This document shows, piece after piece, positions 1 through 8,066 of a stretch of 54,901 bases of DNA. Position 1 is the first letter of the stretch; every line of letters begins with the position of its first letter. Position numbers and translations under genes: made by a program. Under the pieces are notes generated by a model. The model made no database searches. It was not told the origin of the DNA and was given only the letters and a program-made list of their open reading frames with translations. The stretch comes from Gammaproteobacteria bacterium (GTDB taxonomy: Bacteria; Pseudomonadota; Gammaproteobacteria; JAPPPA01): assembly GCA_030425645.1 (NCBI GenBank), contig JAUHZK010000004.1, positions 125,100-180,000 on the forward strand, written 5' to 3'.

Positions 1-1
1 C

Positions 2-622
2 TTATACAGTGCGCATGGTGTGCAACATAGTGCCGGTGTTTTTGTCCGCGCTCCCGGCGGCGTGTTACATGAATTTATGTTTTTCCGCTTTGCCGAAGAC
101 TCGCCGTTTACCGAGGATGAGGTCGCCATTGCAGAACGAGCCTGTCGGCATATGTCTGCTGCTGCCAGTCATGCTTATTTCCTGCTGCGGGCCGAGTTAA
201 GTGCGCCTTACGCGCGACGCCCAGCGGCACTAATTGACGCTCGCGGATTGTTTTATGACGTGCAGCCAGCCTTTGTTCAGTTGCTGCGCACGGCCGAGCC
301 GGAGTTTGATGGCGAAACTCTGCCATTTGATATTGAAACCAACCAATACGAGCGCGTGTTTTCCTGGAAAGGACTCAGTGTGTACGCACAGCCAGTAGAT
401 GACCTGACCGTGCTGCGCCTATGGGAGGGCGATTTATTGGCTGCGTTAACTCAGCGCGAACGCGAAATTATTACGTTGGTGTGCGAAGGGCACACGCAGA
501 AGTCGATAGCTGTGCAGTTGGATATTTCAGCATCAACGGTCGCGACCCATATTTATGCCGCGTATGGGAAGCTGGGGGTTGCTACTAAAACTGAGCTATT
601 GAAGCTGTTAAGCCCCAGCTAA
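2..622 (+). CDS. LuxR-family DNA-binding regulator, 5' end cut by window
   Basis: The reading frame is open from base 2, so the gene starts before the window; the GTG at base 20 is only the first internal start codon. The last ~60 residues form a LuxR/GerE helix-turn-helix: LTQREREIITLV, then a helix with QKSIAVQLDIS and the recognition helix STVATHIYAAYGKLG. The preceding ~140 residues are a weakly conserved sensor-like region with no motif I can name. It is probably a transcription factor. No partner kinase or autoinducer synthase is visible. It ends just before a bidirectional terminator shared with the convergent minus-strand cluster. Confidence 0.8.
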   Translation, partial: LYSAHGVQHSAGVFVRAPGGVLHEFMFFRFAEDSPFTEDEVAIAERACRHMSAAASHAYFLLRAELSAPYARRPAALIDARGLFYDVQPAFVQLLRTAEPEFDGETLPFDIETNQYERVFSWKGLSVYAQPVDDLTVLRLWEGDLLAALTQREREIITLVCEGHTQKSIAVQLDISASTVATHIYAAYGKLGVATKTELLKLLSPS

Positions 623-645
623 AGCTTTTGAATCAGCCAAAAAAA

Positions 646-672
646 ACCCGCCAGATGGCGGGTCTTTTTTTA
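646..672. terminator. Bidirectional Rho-independent terminator
   Basis: A 7-bp stem (ACCCGCC, 646-652, with GGCGGGT, 657-663) closes an AGAT loop. It is flanked by an A-run on the left and a T-run on the right, so it can end transcription from both the LuxR gene and the convergent TpsB-like gene. Confidence 0.85.
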
Positions 673-686
673 TTAGCAACCGAGGC

Positions 687-2210
687 TTAGAACGAATGGC
701 GAACTAGGAAGAAGAAGTCTGCTTCTAGTGATTCGTTAACTACGTTGCCGTTCTCGTCTTCATCGTCAATCGGCTCTGCTGCGATTAACTCAAGTGAGGT
801 GTTGTTGCCGTACTGCAAGGAGGCGCGTAGGCCAACGTCGCTTAGGTCGTCAGACGAGCCGTCGACAGCGTTCTGCGCTTCGCCTTGTTCAAAGAACACC
901 GACAAAGTTGGACGCAATTGGCCAACTGGGTTGCCGCGCCATACGAATGCGGCACGAGCAAAGTGGCCTTCGTCAGACGCTAGAATGCCTGGGAACCAAG
1001 CGCTTAGTGATGACAGGCCGCCAAGTACCCACTGTTGGTGACGTGGCACCGCCAAGTCGTCTTCAGTGTATTGAGCAAGAAAATCTAAGTCGGCCCAGAA
1101 ATTGCCAAATAGCGAGAACTTGCCGCCGATTTCCGGCTTGTAGATGGTGAACTTAGTGTCGCCATTGGCAGCGCCACTGCTGTCGTCGCCATGGAGGCCT
1201 TGCTTAACAGATAGGCGGGCAACGGCGCGGCTAAGATTGCCTACTCGCTGCAACCAAGTAAGACCTAAGCTGGCGTAGCTGTGTGGCTCGTCACGTTCGG
1301 TGGCGCCTTTGGTTTGGTCTTCAACGTGACCAATCACTTCACGCAAACTTAGGCGGGTGCGGTCGCTGCGCCACAGCATTTGCTCACCAGTAGCGGAAAT
1401 ATCAACCAAGACGTTCTCATTTTTGCCATTGGCGTCATTAAAACCAAAACGGGTTTGGTTGTACGACAGGCCATATAGACCGTACTGAGTAGGTTGGTCC
1501 AGGCTGATGAGGTAGCGGTTGTAGTCAAGACCACCATTGAGATCGCGTTCTGAGCTTAGGCTGGTGATGGCGGTTTCCCAGCCGATGTTTAGCTGCGCAC
1601 CGTTATCAAACTGTTGGCTAAGCTCAATGTTACCGAAGTAACGACCAACAAAGCGGTTGCCTGGGTTACCTAAAGTGAGGGTAACGCCGGTGGCTTGGTG
1701 GTCTTCGTTTTCTTGGCTTTCCATCACGATAGTGATGTTCTCGGGCTGGTTAGGCTCCATGTGGTAACGAAGGTTTAGGTCAAAACCAGCACGCTCAGAT
1801 TTGAGGTTAGCTAGTAGACGTGCATCTTCGAACTCGTCACGCGTTAGGTTTTCGTCGCCAATTAGATGGTCAAAAAACGGGTAAACGCTTTCTGGCGCGA
1901 TGATGTTGGCTAGGCTGCCTTCGGTAACGCCGATCACAAGCTTCTGGCCGTCAACGGCATATTGCAGTGAGACCAGTAGGTGGCCTGCTTGCCAGTAGGC
2001 GTTGTTCAAGTTCAGAACAGCTTGCGAAGGGTTGCCGGCTTCGCTTAGTGCGGCGGCAATTTGGTCGTGGCTAAGTAGCGTGTTGCCGTGAACGTTAACC
2101 ACGATATCGCCTACCTGGCCTTCGTAGCTGTTGCCTTGGCCCGCTTGTTGCGTAGCGAACTCGACAGTCGCCAGCTGCGGTGGAATGGCTGGAGGTAAAT
2201 CAATCGCCAT
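687..2210 (-). CDS. TpsB-like (ShlB/FhaC/HecB family) outer-membrane barrel protein, divergent
   Basis: 507 residues. A POTRA-like segment covers about residues 35-98 (VHGNTLLSHDQI...VTEGSL). A long beta-barrel-like region follows from about 180 and ends in a terminal Phe, as in many outer-membrane proteins. Residues 390-420 align with the conserved lid-loop region of two-partner secretion transporters (RHQQWVLGGLSSL...DEGHFARA), but the usual SVRGY/F core is replaced by SLSAW. The start at 2210 has an AAAGGA Shine-Dalgarno, yet no signal peptide is visible. This is odd, because a barrel must cross the inner membrane. It starts 34 bases after the OmpA-family gene, so the two are probably cotranscribed. 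By family, the role would be moving a partner protein across the outer membrane. The partner is not proven; the glycine-rich protein upstream is the obvious candidate. Confidence 0.72.
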   Translation of the reverse strand: MAIDLPPAIPPQLATVEFATQQAGQGNSYEGQVGDIVVNVHGNTLLSHDQIAAALSEAGNPSQAVLNLNNAYWQAGHLLVSLQYAVDGQKLVIGVTEGSLANIIAPESVYPFFDHLIGDENLTRDEFEDARLLANLKSERAGFDLNLRYHMEPNQPENITIVMESQENEDHQATGVTLTLGNPGNRFVGRYFGNIELSQQFDNGAQLNIGWETAITSLSSERDLNGGLDYNRYLISLDQPTQYGLYGLSYNQTRFGFNDANGKNENVLVDISATGEQMLWRSDRTRLSLREVIGHVEDQTKGATERDEPHSYASLGLTWLQRVGNLSRAVARLSVKQGLHGDDSSGAANGDTKFTIYKPEIGGKFSLFGNFWADLDFLAQYTEDDLAVPRHQQWVLGGLSSLSAWFPGILASDEGHFARAAFVWRGNPVGQLRPTLSVFFEQGEAQNAVDGSSDDLSDVGLRASLQYGNNTSLELIAAEPIDDEDENGNVVNESLEADFFFLVRHSF

Positions 2211-2244
2211 GATGTATTCCTTTGTGTCTTTGTATGACTACGGT

Positions 2245-3375
2245 TTATTTTTCAGCGGCGCGTAGTTCAACGCGGCGGTTGCGAGCACGGCCTTCGGTAT
2301 TGTCTGAACCGTCGGCGTTGCTGTTGTCGGCGATCGGGTCGCTTTCGCCATAGCCTTGGTAGCTAAGACGCTGCGAAGAAATGCCTTTGCTAAGCAGGTA
2401 CTCGTAAACCGCTTGTGCGCGTAGAGTCGATAGGTTCAGGTTGTAGCTGAAGCTGCCTTTACCGTCTGTGTGACCCGCAACTTCCACCGGAACGCCAGCG
2501 TAGGCGTGTAGGGTTTCGGCAGCGCGATCAAGGATTGGGTAAGAAGTGGTGGTTAGTTCAGCACTGTCGAACTCAAACTCAACGCCTTCCAGAATCATCG
2601 GTGCCTCAGCTGTGATCGGCGCAGCGGCAGGGCCGCTTGGTGTGCAGCCTTTGCCGTCAACCTCGACGCCAACCGGGGTGTTGGCACACTGGTCGCCAAA
2701 GTCGCAAACGCCATCAAAGTCAGCGTCGGCGCATGGCACGTTGCTGGTCCAGTCAGAGGTGGCTGGGCGTTGGGCAACTTTAACGTTACGGTAGTTTTGC
2801 TGACCGTCTAGGGTTGGGTTTAGCGGCTTCGCTGCGCCAAATGGGATCTCGATACCCAGGCTTACCACGTGGTTAACTGGCTCGCTATCGGTACCATCGG
2901 CTTGACTGCGACGAGCACGGTATTCAGTACGAATGCTGCTGCCGTGTTCGGTAAAGGCGTGTACGTAGCCGACACCTAGGTCGATAAAGTCGCTGTCATC
3001 GTTGCTTAGCGACTCGTCGTCACCAATAGAGTAGGCAACCAAACCGTAAAACGGCATGGTGTAGCGGCCTGGGAATAGACGTGCTGCTAGGCCGTAGCCT
3101 TGGTAATCCAGTTTGTTGCCGCCACTGTCTTTTGCTTCTGCACGAAAGGCTTGTAGCTCAAGGTCTAGCCAGCTAAAAATCGGCTTACCTAGGCTGATTG
3201 TGTAGCCTTCTTGGTCTTGCAGGTTGCTGTCGCTATCAAAGTAGTTGTAGTTGGCTTGAAAAGCGCCATAAAAACGCTTGTCGATACCGTGGCCGTGGTC
3301 GTCGGCGTGGCTCACGAGGGTGGTGCTAAGTGCTGTTGCTGCCAATAGGCCGGTAAGCAAGGTGCGTGTATTCAC
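2245..3375 (-). CDS. OmpA-family protein with thrombospondin type-3 calcium repeat
   Basis: 376 residues. A signal peptide (about 1-24) is followed by a beta-rich domain to about residue 180 that resembles an eight-stranded OmpA barrel. Next comes a short linker with a thrombospondin type-3 calcium-binding stretch (about 217-244: DADFDGVCDFGDQC...DGKGC). The C-terminal OmpA peptidoglycan-binding domain (about 262-374) has FEFDSAEL, GHTDGKGS and GRARNRRVEL. It should sit in the outer membrane and hold the peptidoglycan. It lies between the glycine-rich secreted protein and the TpsB-like barrel, but a terminator separates it from the glycine-rich gene, so it probably has its own promoter in 3376-3416. 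Leucines are often encoded by CTA, as in other likely highly expressed genes here. Confidence 0.88.
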   Translation of the reverse strand: MNTRTLLTGLLAATALSTTLVSHADDHGHGIDKRFYGAFQANYNYFDSDSNLQDQEGYTISLGKPIFSWLDLELQAFRAEAKDSGGNKLDYQGYGLAARLFPGRYTMPFYGLVAYSIGDDESLSNDDSDFIDLGVGYVHAFTEHGSSIRTEYRARRSQADGTDSEPVNHVVSLGIEIPFGAAKPLNPTLDGQQNYRNVKVAQRPATSDWTSNVPCADADFDGVCDFGDQCANTPVGVEVDGKGCTPSGPAAAPITAEAPMILEGVEFEFDSAELTTTSYPILDRAAETLHAYAGVPVEVAGHTDGKGSFSYNLNLSTLRAQAVYEYLLSKGISSQRLSYQGYGESDPIADNSNADGSDNTEGRARNRRVELRAAEK

Positions 3376-3416
3376 CGAGTGGCTCCCATAAAAATAAAAT
3401 TTAATTAAGTGTTCTG

Positions 3417-3445
3417 AAAACGGGCCGTAGAAACGGCCCGTTTTT
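3417..3445. terminator. Hairpin terminator downstream of the glycine-rich gene
   Basis: An 8-bp stem (CGGGCCGT, 3421-3428, with ACGGCCCG, 3433-3440) has an AGAA loop, an A-run before and a T-run after. It can end minus-strand transcription of the glycine-rich protein gene before the OmpA gene begins. Confidence 0.8.
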
Positions 3446-3482
3446 GATGGATTTGCTGAATGTTCTCAGTAATCTCTGACTG

Positions 3483-4784
3483 CTAAAGTCGGACGTCTTT
3501 ACAGCCTTCATCACCCGCATTGCGTGAGCTGAACTGCGTTAGTTGGCCAGCGCCTTGTAAACCAGTGTCATTGTGATCGGCATCGGTGCCGCAGGTTTGC
3601 TCGGTTTGATTGTTGTTGCTAACAGGAACGTCAACAGGCGGCTTAGGAATCACACCGCAGTCTGGCCCGGTGCAACCAGTGTTGCTACCGTTGTTGTTGG
3701 CTACGCCAGCGCTTAGTAGGCCGCCGCCGTTGCGAGCAGAGCCTTCGCCACTGTTGGCTGCGCCAACATTGATGTCGCCACCTTTGCCGCCGTTGCCGCC
3801 ACTAATGGCGCCTAGGCTTAGTAGGCCGTTGCCTCCAGCATCGTCACCTGCAAAGGCACCAGCGCCAACAACTTCGCCGTCGCCTTGGCCGCTGTTATCA
3901 CCAATAATGCCAGCGTTAATATCGCTGCCGTTACCGCCGTTGCTGTCACCGGTCACAATCGCATTTAGCAGGCTGCCGGCACCGGCGTTACTAGTGCCGT
4001 CGCCATCAATGCCGACGCCAGCTACTGCGGCTAGTTGATCGGTAACTGGAGCTAGCGCATCACCCAGCGGTGCTACTAGCGCGCCGTCTAGAGTGGTTAC
4101 GAGACCTTCTAGTGGGCCGCTGATTTGGCCGCCGCGCTGTAGGCCGCTTTGCAGGCCATCACGCAATGGTGCGCCTAGAGCGTCTGTTAGTGCGGTGCCA
4201 GAAACGCCGGTCGGGTTAGGAATAATGTCCTGTGACTGACCCGCTAGGCCTGAATTAAGGCCAAGTACGGTATCGCCATTAAGTAGCTCAACACCCAATA
4301 GACCACCTTGGCCGCTGGTGCCGCCGCCATCAGATAGCGCCGACAGTCCTACTAGACCGCCGTTGCCGGAGTTGTCGCCAGTTAAGGCACCAACGCCAAC
4401 CAGGCCGCTATTGCCGCTGCTGCCGCTTTGTAGCGCGCCGAGGCCCACGAGGCCGCCAGTGCCGCTGGCGCCGTTTTGGTTGTCATTGCCCGCGCCAATG
4501 CCGATCAATTGACCGTTACCGGTGGCGGCGCCTTCAAAGGCGCCGAGGCCAATTAGGCTGTTGCCGTTGGCGTCGACGGTTGGCAGCGTAACAAGTTCGC
4601 CTAGTGGGCTGCTGTTAAGTCCGCCGGTAAGCGTATTAAGTGCCGAGCCTGCGCCCGCCGTTAAACCCGACCCCGCGCCAAGCTGGCCACTGACGGTGCC
4701 TAATAAATCGGCTAGTGGGCCGGCCATGGCACCACCGCTAACAAAACCAAGTGTTAACGCGGCTGCTGAAAATTGTTTCTTCAT
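3483..4784 (-). CDS. Secreted glycine-rich repeat protein, function unknown
   Basis: 433 residues. A clear signal peptide is present (MKKQFSAAALTLGFVSGGAMA, cleavage about 21/22). Two blocks of degenerate ~17-residue repeats lie at about 76-170 (GLVGLGAL followed by Gly/Asn/Ser-rich turns, about six copies) and about 268-365 (GAGAFAGD, LLSLGAIS, DINVGA types, about six copies). A helix-prone linker at 195-258 (ALTDALGAPLRDGLQSGLQ...) separates them. The C-terminal tail has four cysteines (371, 376, 398, 428) and a proline-rich stretch. The composition suggests an extracellular fibre or stacked-turn structure. I do not recognise a named family and see no TPS domain. Its neighbours are an OmpA-family protein and a TpsB-like transporter, so it may be exported to the cell surface; this is inference. 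Confidence 0.75.
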   Translation of the reverse strand: MKKQFSAAALTLGFVSGGAMAGPLADLLGTVSGQLGAGSGLTAGAGSALNTLTGGLNSSPLGELVTLPTVDANGNSLIGLGAFEGAATGNGQLIGIGAGNDNQNGASGTGGLVGLGALQSGSSGNSGLVGVGALTGDNSGNGGLVGLSALSDGGGTSGQGGLLGVELLNGDTVLGLNSGLAGQSQDIIPNPTGVSGTALTDALGAPLRDGLQSGLQRGGQISGPLEGLVTTLDGALVAPLGDALAPVTDQLAAVAGVGIDGDGTSNAGAGSLLNAIVTGDSNGGNGSDINAGIIGDNSGQGDGEVVGAGAFAGDDAGGNGLLSLGAISGGNGGKGGDINVGAANSGEGSARNGGGLLSAGVANNNGSNTGCTGPDCGVIPKPPVDVPVSNNNQTEQTCGTDADHNDTGLQGAGQLTQFSSRNAGDEGCKDVRL

Positions 4785-4971
4785 GATTGAATCCCGTAAT
4801 TACCCCAAAACAAGATGTCGAGTGGCCAGTGCCACTTCGGCTTAAAGAACGATAGTTCAGTTACTTATTTAAGGAAACGGTAGTAATCGGTTTATTCAAC
4901 CGCTAGTCGAATTTGTTTGTGATGCCTTCCGTTGGTCGCCGCTTTTGCGCCGCTGGTCCATGAATGCGGAT

Positions 4972-7029
4972 TCATTTTCCGGCCAGCATGGCCTTTAAAG
5001 CATCAAGATGCGACTGGCCACGCTGGTGTTGTTCTTCGGCTGACATGCTTTGGTCTTCCTTGCCTTCCCAGCGTACGTCGGCCGTGGGTAACTCGTCTAA
5101 AAACCGGCTTGGTTCTGGTGTGTATTCTTCGCCAAAGCGCCGCCGCCGTTTGCAATAACTCATGGTTAAGGTTTTGCGCGCGCGGGTAATGCCTACATAG
5201 GCGAGGCGGCGCTCTTCTTCTATGCCAGCCTCGTCCATGCTGTTGCGGTGAGGGAGTAGCTCTTCTTCCATGCCAACGAGGTAGACGTAATCAAACTCAA
5301 GACCTTTGGCCGCATGTAAGGTCATCATCTCGACCGCGTTATTTTCTTCTTCCTCTTTTTCTTGTTTTTGGCGGTCGAGAATGTCCATTAAGCTGAGGTG
5401 GGCGACGACGTCACTTAAAGTGTTGTCTTCGTTTTCAATCTCACGCCTTTCTGCTGTGCGATCAATCCAGTCAATCAGCTCAAGTACGTTTTCGTAGCGC
5501 TTTTCTGCCACGGGAATGCTGCTGGCCGTTTCTTTGAGCCACTCGTCGTATTGGATTTCCTCAATGGCGCGCCGCGCAAGGCTGGCGGCGGGTTCATCGG
5601 GAACGCGGTCTGCAAGCCCGCTTAGCCATTCTGAGAATTGAATTAGTTGGCTGTAGGCGCGAGCGGATAGTAGATCTTCTAGCTCTCTCTCAAAGCTGGC
5701 CTCGAACAGGCTCATGTTTTTGCGGCGTGCGAAGTTGGCTAACTTTTCAAGGCTAACGGCGCCGATTTCGCGCCGTGGTGTATTGACCACGCGTAGGAAG
5801 GCCATGTCGTCGTCGGGGTTGCCCAGTAACCGCATATAGGCCATGCAGTCTTTGATCTCGGTTTTTTCAAAAAAGCTTTGGCCACCGCTCAGGCGGTAAG
5901 GAATGTTGCGTTCGCGTAGAGCGCTTTCGAATAGTCGCGCCTGAAAGTTGCTGCGATAGAGAATGGCGAACTGGCCGTAGCCGGCGCCGAGTCGTATTTT
6001 CTCGGCAATCATTTCGCTGACAATCCGAAAGGATTCATCTTCAGCATTGCGGGTGGGGATCACACGTAGCATTTCACCATCAGCAATGTCGGACCACAGT
6101 GCTTTGTCAAAAATATGCGGGTTGTTGTCAATTACGGTATTGGCGGCGCGCAAGATGCGGCTTGTAGAACGGTAATTTTGCTCAAGTTTGACTAGCTCAA
6201 GCTGCGGGTAGTCCTGCTTCAGGTTGAGCAAGTTTTCTGGTTGTGCGCCGCGCCAAGCGTAAATGCTTTGGTCGTCGTCGCCTACCGCGGTGAGGTTGCC
6301 AGCAGGGCCAATCAATAGTTTTAGCAACTCATACTGGCTGCCGTTGGTGTCTTGGTATTCATCTACTAATAGATGACGAATGCGGTGCTGCCATTTATTA
6401 CGTATGTCGGTATGGCCGCGTAGTAACTCAACTGGCAGTAGTACTAGGTCATCAAAGTCGACCGCGTTATAGGCGCGCAACAGACGTTGGTAATCTCGGT
6501 ACAGCCTTGCGGTAAAGAGGCTGAGCTCTTCTTCGCTTTGTTGTTCGGCGAGGTCGGGCGTAATCAGTGCGCTCTTCCAGTTTGAAATCTGGTGTAGCAA
6601 TGGCCCGGCTTCGAGGTTGTCAGCGGCGCCGGACTGTTTCATTAGGTCGCGAACAATGGCACCGGTGTCGTGCCCGTCGAGGATGGAAAAGCCTTTTCTC
6701 AATCCCAGTGTTTTCAGTTCGCGTTGGATCATACGCAGGCCGAGCGAGTGAAAAGTGCTAACGACTAGTCCCTTGGTGCTGACATTGCGGTCATATTCCG
6801 GCATTACCGCCTGTACGCGCTCTTTCATCTCGCGCGCGGCTTTGTTGGTAAATGTCACTGCACAAACACGGTGCGCACTAATTTGTTCATTGCACAGCAT
6901 GTGTGCAATTTTGTGGGTAATTACCCGCGTTTTGCCGCTACCGGCGCCTGCGAGCACCAAAGTGGCGCCTCGAGTGCGCTCAATGGCCGCTCGTTGGGCA
7001 GGGTTAAGGGTGGCACTGATTGCATTCAT
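4972..7029 (-). CDS. rep: ATP-dependent DNA helicase Rep (UvrD/Rep family, 3'-5')
   Basis: 685 residues, close to the usual size of Rep. Walker A is at residues 28-34 (GAGSGKT), motif Ia follows at TFTNKAAREMKER, and Walker B is at 223-228 (DEYQDT). Later come DDDQSIYAWRGA (motif III), QNYRSTSRIL (motif IV), MTLHAAKGLEFDYVYLVG (motif V) and VGITRARKTL (motif VI). The short C-terminus after motif VI and the start MNAIS..LNPAQ fit Rep better than UvrD. It unwinds DNA ahead of the replisome and removes bound proteins. It is a single gene between the glycine-rich gene and the porin gene, and its own promoter must lie in 7030-7287. Confidence 0.93.
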   Translation of the reverse strand: MNAISATLNPAQRAAIERTRGATLVLAGAGSGKTRVITHKIAHMLCNEQISAHRVCAVTFTNKAAREMKERVQAVMPEYDRNVSTKGLVVSTFHSLGLRMIQRELKTLGLRKGFSILDGHDTGAIVRDLMKQSGAADNLEAGPLLHQISNWKSALITPDLAEQQSEEELSLFTARLYRDYQRLLRAYNAVDFDDLVLLPVELLRGHTDIRNKWQHRIRHLLVDEYQDTNGSQYELLKLLIGPAGNLTAVGDDDQSIYAWRGAQPENLLNLKQDYPQLELVKLEQNYRSTSRILRAANTVIDNNPHIFDKALWSDIADGEMLRVIPTRNAEDESFRIVSEMIAEKIRLGAGYGQFAILYRSNFQARLFESALRERNIPYRLSGGQSFFEKTEIKDCMAYMRLLGNPDDDMAFLRVVNTPRREIGAVSLEKLANFARRKNMSLFEASFERELEDLLSARAYSQLIQFSEWLSGLADRVPDEPAASLARRAIEEIQYDEWLKETASSIPVAEKRYENVLELIDWIDRTAERREIENEDNTLSDVVAHLSLMDILDRQKQEKEEEENNAVEMMTLHAAKGLEFDYVYLVGMEEELLPHRNSMDEAGIEEERRLAYVGITRARKTLTMSYCKRRRRFGEEYTPEPSRFLDELPTADVRWEGKEDQSMSAEEQHQRGQSHLDALKAMLAGK

Positions 7030-7190
7030 GGCGCCGCATTTTAGGGGTAGGGGGCTGTTTTGGCGGTTTTTTTTAAAAGAATAGGCTAAGTTTTTTACAA
7101 CTTGGCCCGTACTTTGCTAAGTTGTTGATGTGCATGTTGAACTGGTTTTCCGGTGAGATGTGCCAAAACGGTTGCAACTGTAACCAAACT

Positions 7191-7224
7191 GTCATATATA
7201 TGACTTCGGTTTTTGTACAAAACC
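7191..7224. promoter_or_regulatory. Two adjacent palindromes upstream of the porin gene
   Basis: A perfect 14-bp palindrome, GTCATATATATGAC (7191-7204), is followed four bases later by GGTTTT-TGTAC-AAAACC (7208-7224). Both lie in the 258-bp space between divergent rep and the porin gene, 64-97 bases before the porin start. Two such symmetric sites in an AT-rich promoter region suggest operators for a dimeric regulator. The regulator is unknown. Confidence 0.4.
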
Positions 7225-7287
7225 AGCCTGTGGAATTCAGTTGACGGGGTTCTACAGGGATTTACTAATAAACTTGGAGAGTGCTCA

Positions 7288-7947
7288 ATGTTTAAAAAAG
7301 CTCTATTAGCTAGTGCTGCTGTAATGGCTGCTGGCGTTGCATCTGCTGAAGTGACTGGTAACTTCGCAATTACTTCTGACTACATCTTCCGTGGCGTATC
7401 TAGCGGTCAAGCTGTACAAGGTGGTCTTGATTGGTCACACGACAGCGGTGCTTACGCTGGCGTATGGCTATCTAACGCTGCTATTGACGACGATACTGAA
7501 AATGAAGATGAAGTTAACTACTACGTAGGTTACGGCCTTGGCTTGAATGACGGTCTAAGCCTAGACCTAGGTTACATTCGTTACACATCTGACGAGTCTA
7601 CCGACGGTGACATCAATGAAGTTTACGTTGGTGTGGCTGGCGAAGCTTGGAGTGCAACTCTGTACTACGGTGACGAAGAGCGCGCAGACAGTACTGAAGA
7701 AGATGAGTTCTACTACCTAGACTTGGGTTACGACGTTGCTTGTGGCGAAACCACCAGTGTTAGCTTGCACGCTGGTTACCTTAGCGACGAGGCTGACGAC
7801 AACGATGCGATTGACCTATCTGTTACTTACAACGTAGGTGACTTCTCAATGGGTCTAAGCTATCTAGATCACGACGACGACGGCGCAGATGACGACGAAG
7901 ACGTTCTGATGGTTGTTGGTTGGGGCACCGAGTTTGACGTTAAGTAA
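7288..7947 (+). CDS. TorF-family putative porin (TIGR02001/Gcw_chp type)
   Basis: 219 residues from the ATG at 7288, which has a GGAG Shine-Dalgarno and begins a clean signal peptide (MFKKALLASAAVMAAGVASA). A longer open frame from 7213 exists but would bury the signal peptide. The mature start, VTGNFAITSDYIFRGVSSGQAVQGGLDWSH, is the hallmark of the TIGR02001 family, predicted outer-membrane barrels of unknown substrate. The barrel is very acidic, with many Asp/Glu runs in loops, which suits a marine protein. Codon use is strongly biased, with about half the leucines CTA, suggesting high expression. A strong terminator follows. Confidence 0.85.
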   Translation: MFKKALLASAAVMAAGVASAEVTGNFAITSDYIFRGVSSGQAVQGGLDWSHDSGAYAGVWLSNAAIDDDTENEDEVNYYVGYGLGLNDGLSLDLGYIRYTSDESTDGDINEVYVGVAGEAWSATLYYGDEERADSTEEDEFYYLDLGYDVACGETTSVSLHAGYLSDEADDNDAIDLSVTYNVGDFSMGLSYLDHDDDGADDDEDVLMVVGWGTEFDVK

Positions 7948-7971
7948 TTAACTGACAACTTAGCCTTATAG

Positions 7972-7997
7972 AGAGCCCGCGAAAGCGGGCTTTCTTT
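7972..7997 (+). terminator. Rho-independent terminator of the porin gene
   Basis: The stem AGCCCGC (7974-7980) pairs with GCGGGCT (7985-7991) around a GAAA tetraloop and is followed by TTCTTTG. It lies 26 bases after the porin stop codon. Confidence 0.85.
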
Positions 7998-8066
7998 GTT
8001 TTAGGGGCGGCAAAATTTGCTAGGATGCGTGGCTTTCCATCCTACTGTCTGACCTCCTTGTTACTT

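Noticed and set aside
3610-4038. A proline-rich open frame antisense to the glycine-rich gene
   Set aside because: Gly codons on one strand read as Pro on the other; the real gene has a signal peptide and a start with good context.
7241-7270. TTGACG and TACTAA as a promoter of the porin gene
   Set aside because: The start of transcription would fall on the Shine-Dalgarno itself, leaving almost no leader, so it is unlikely to be the real promoter.
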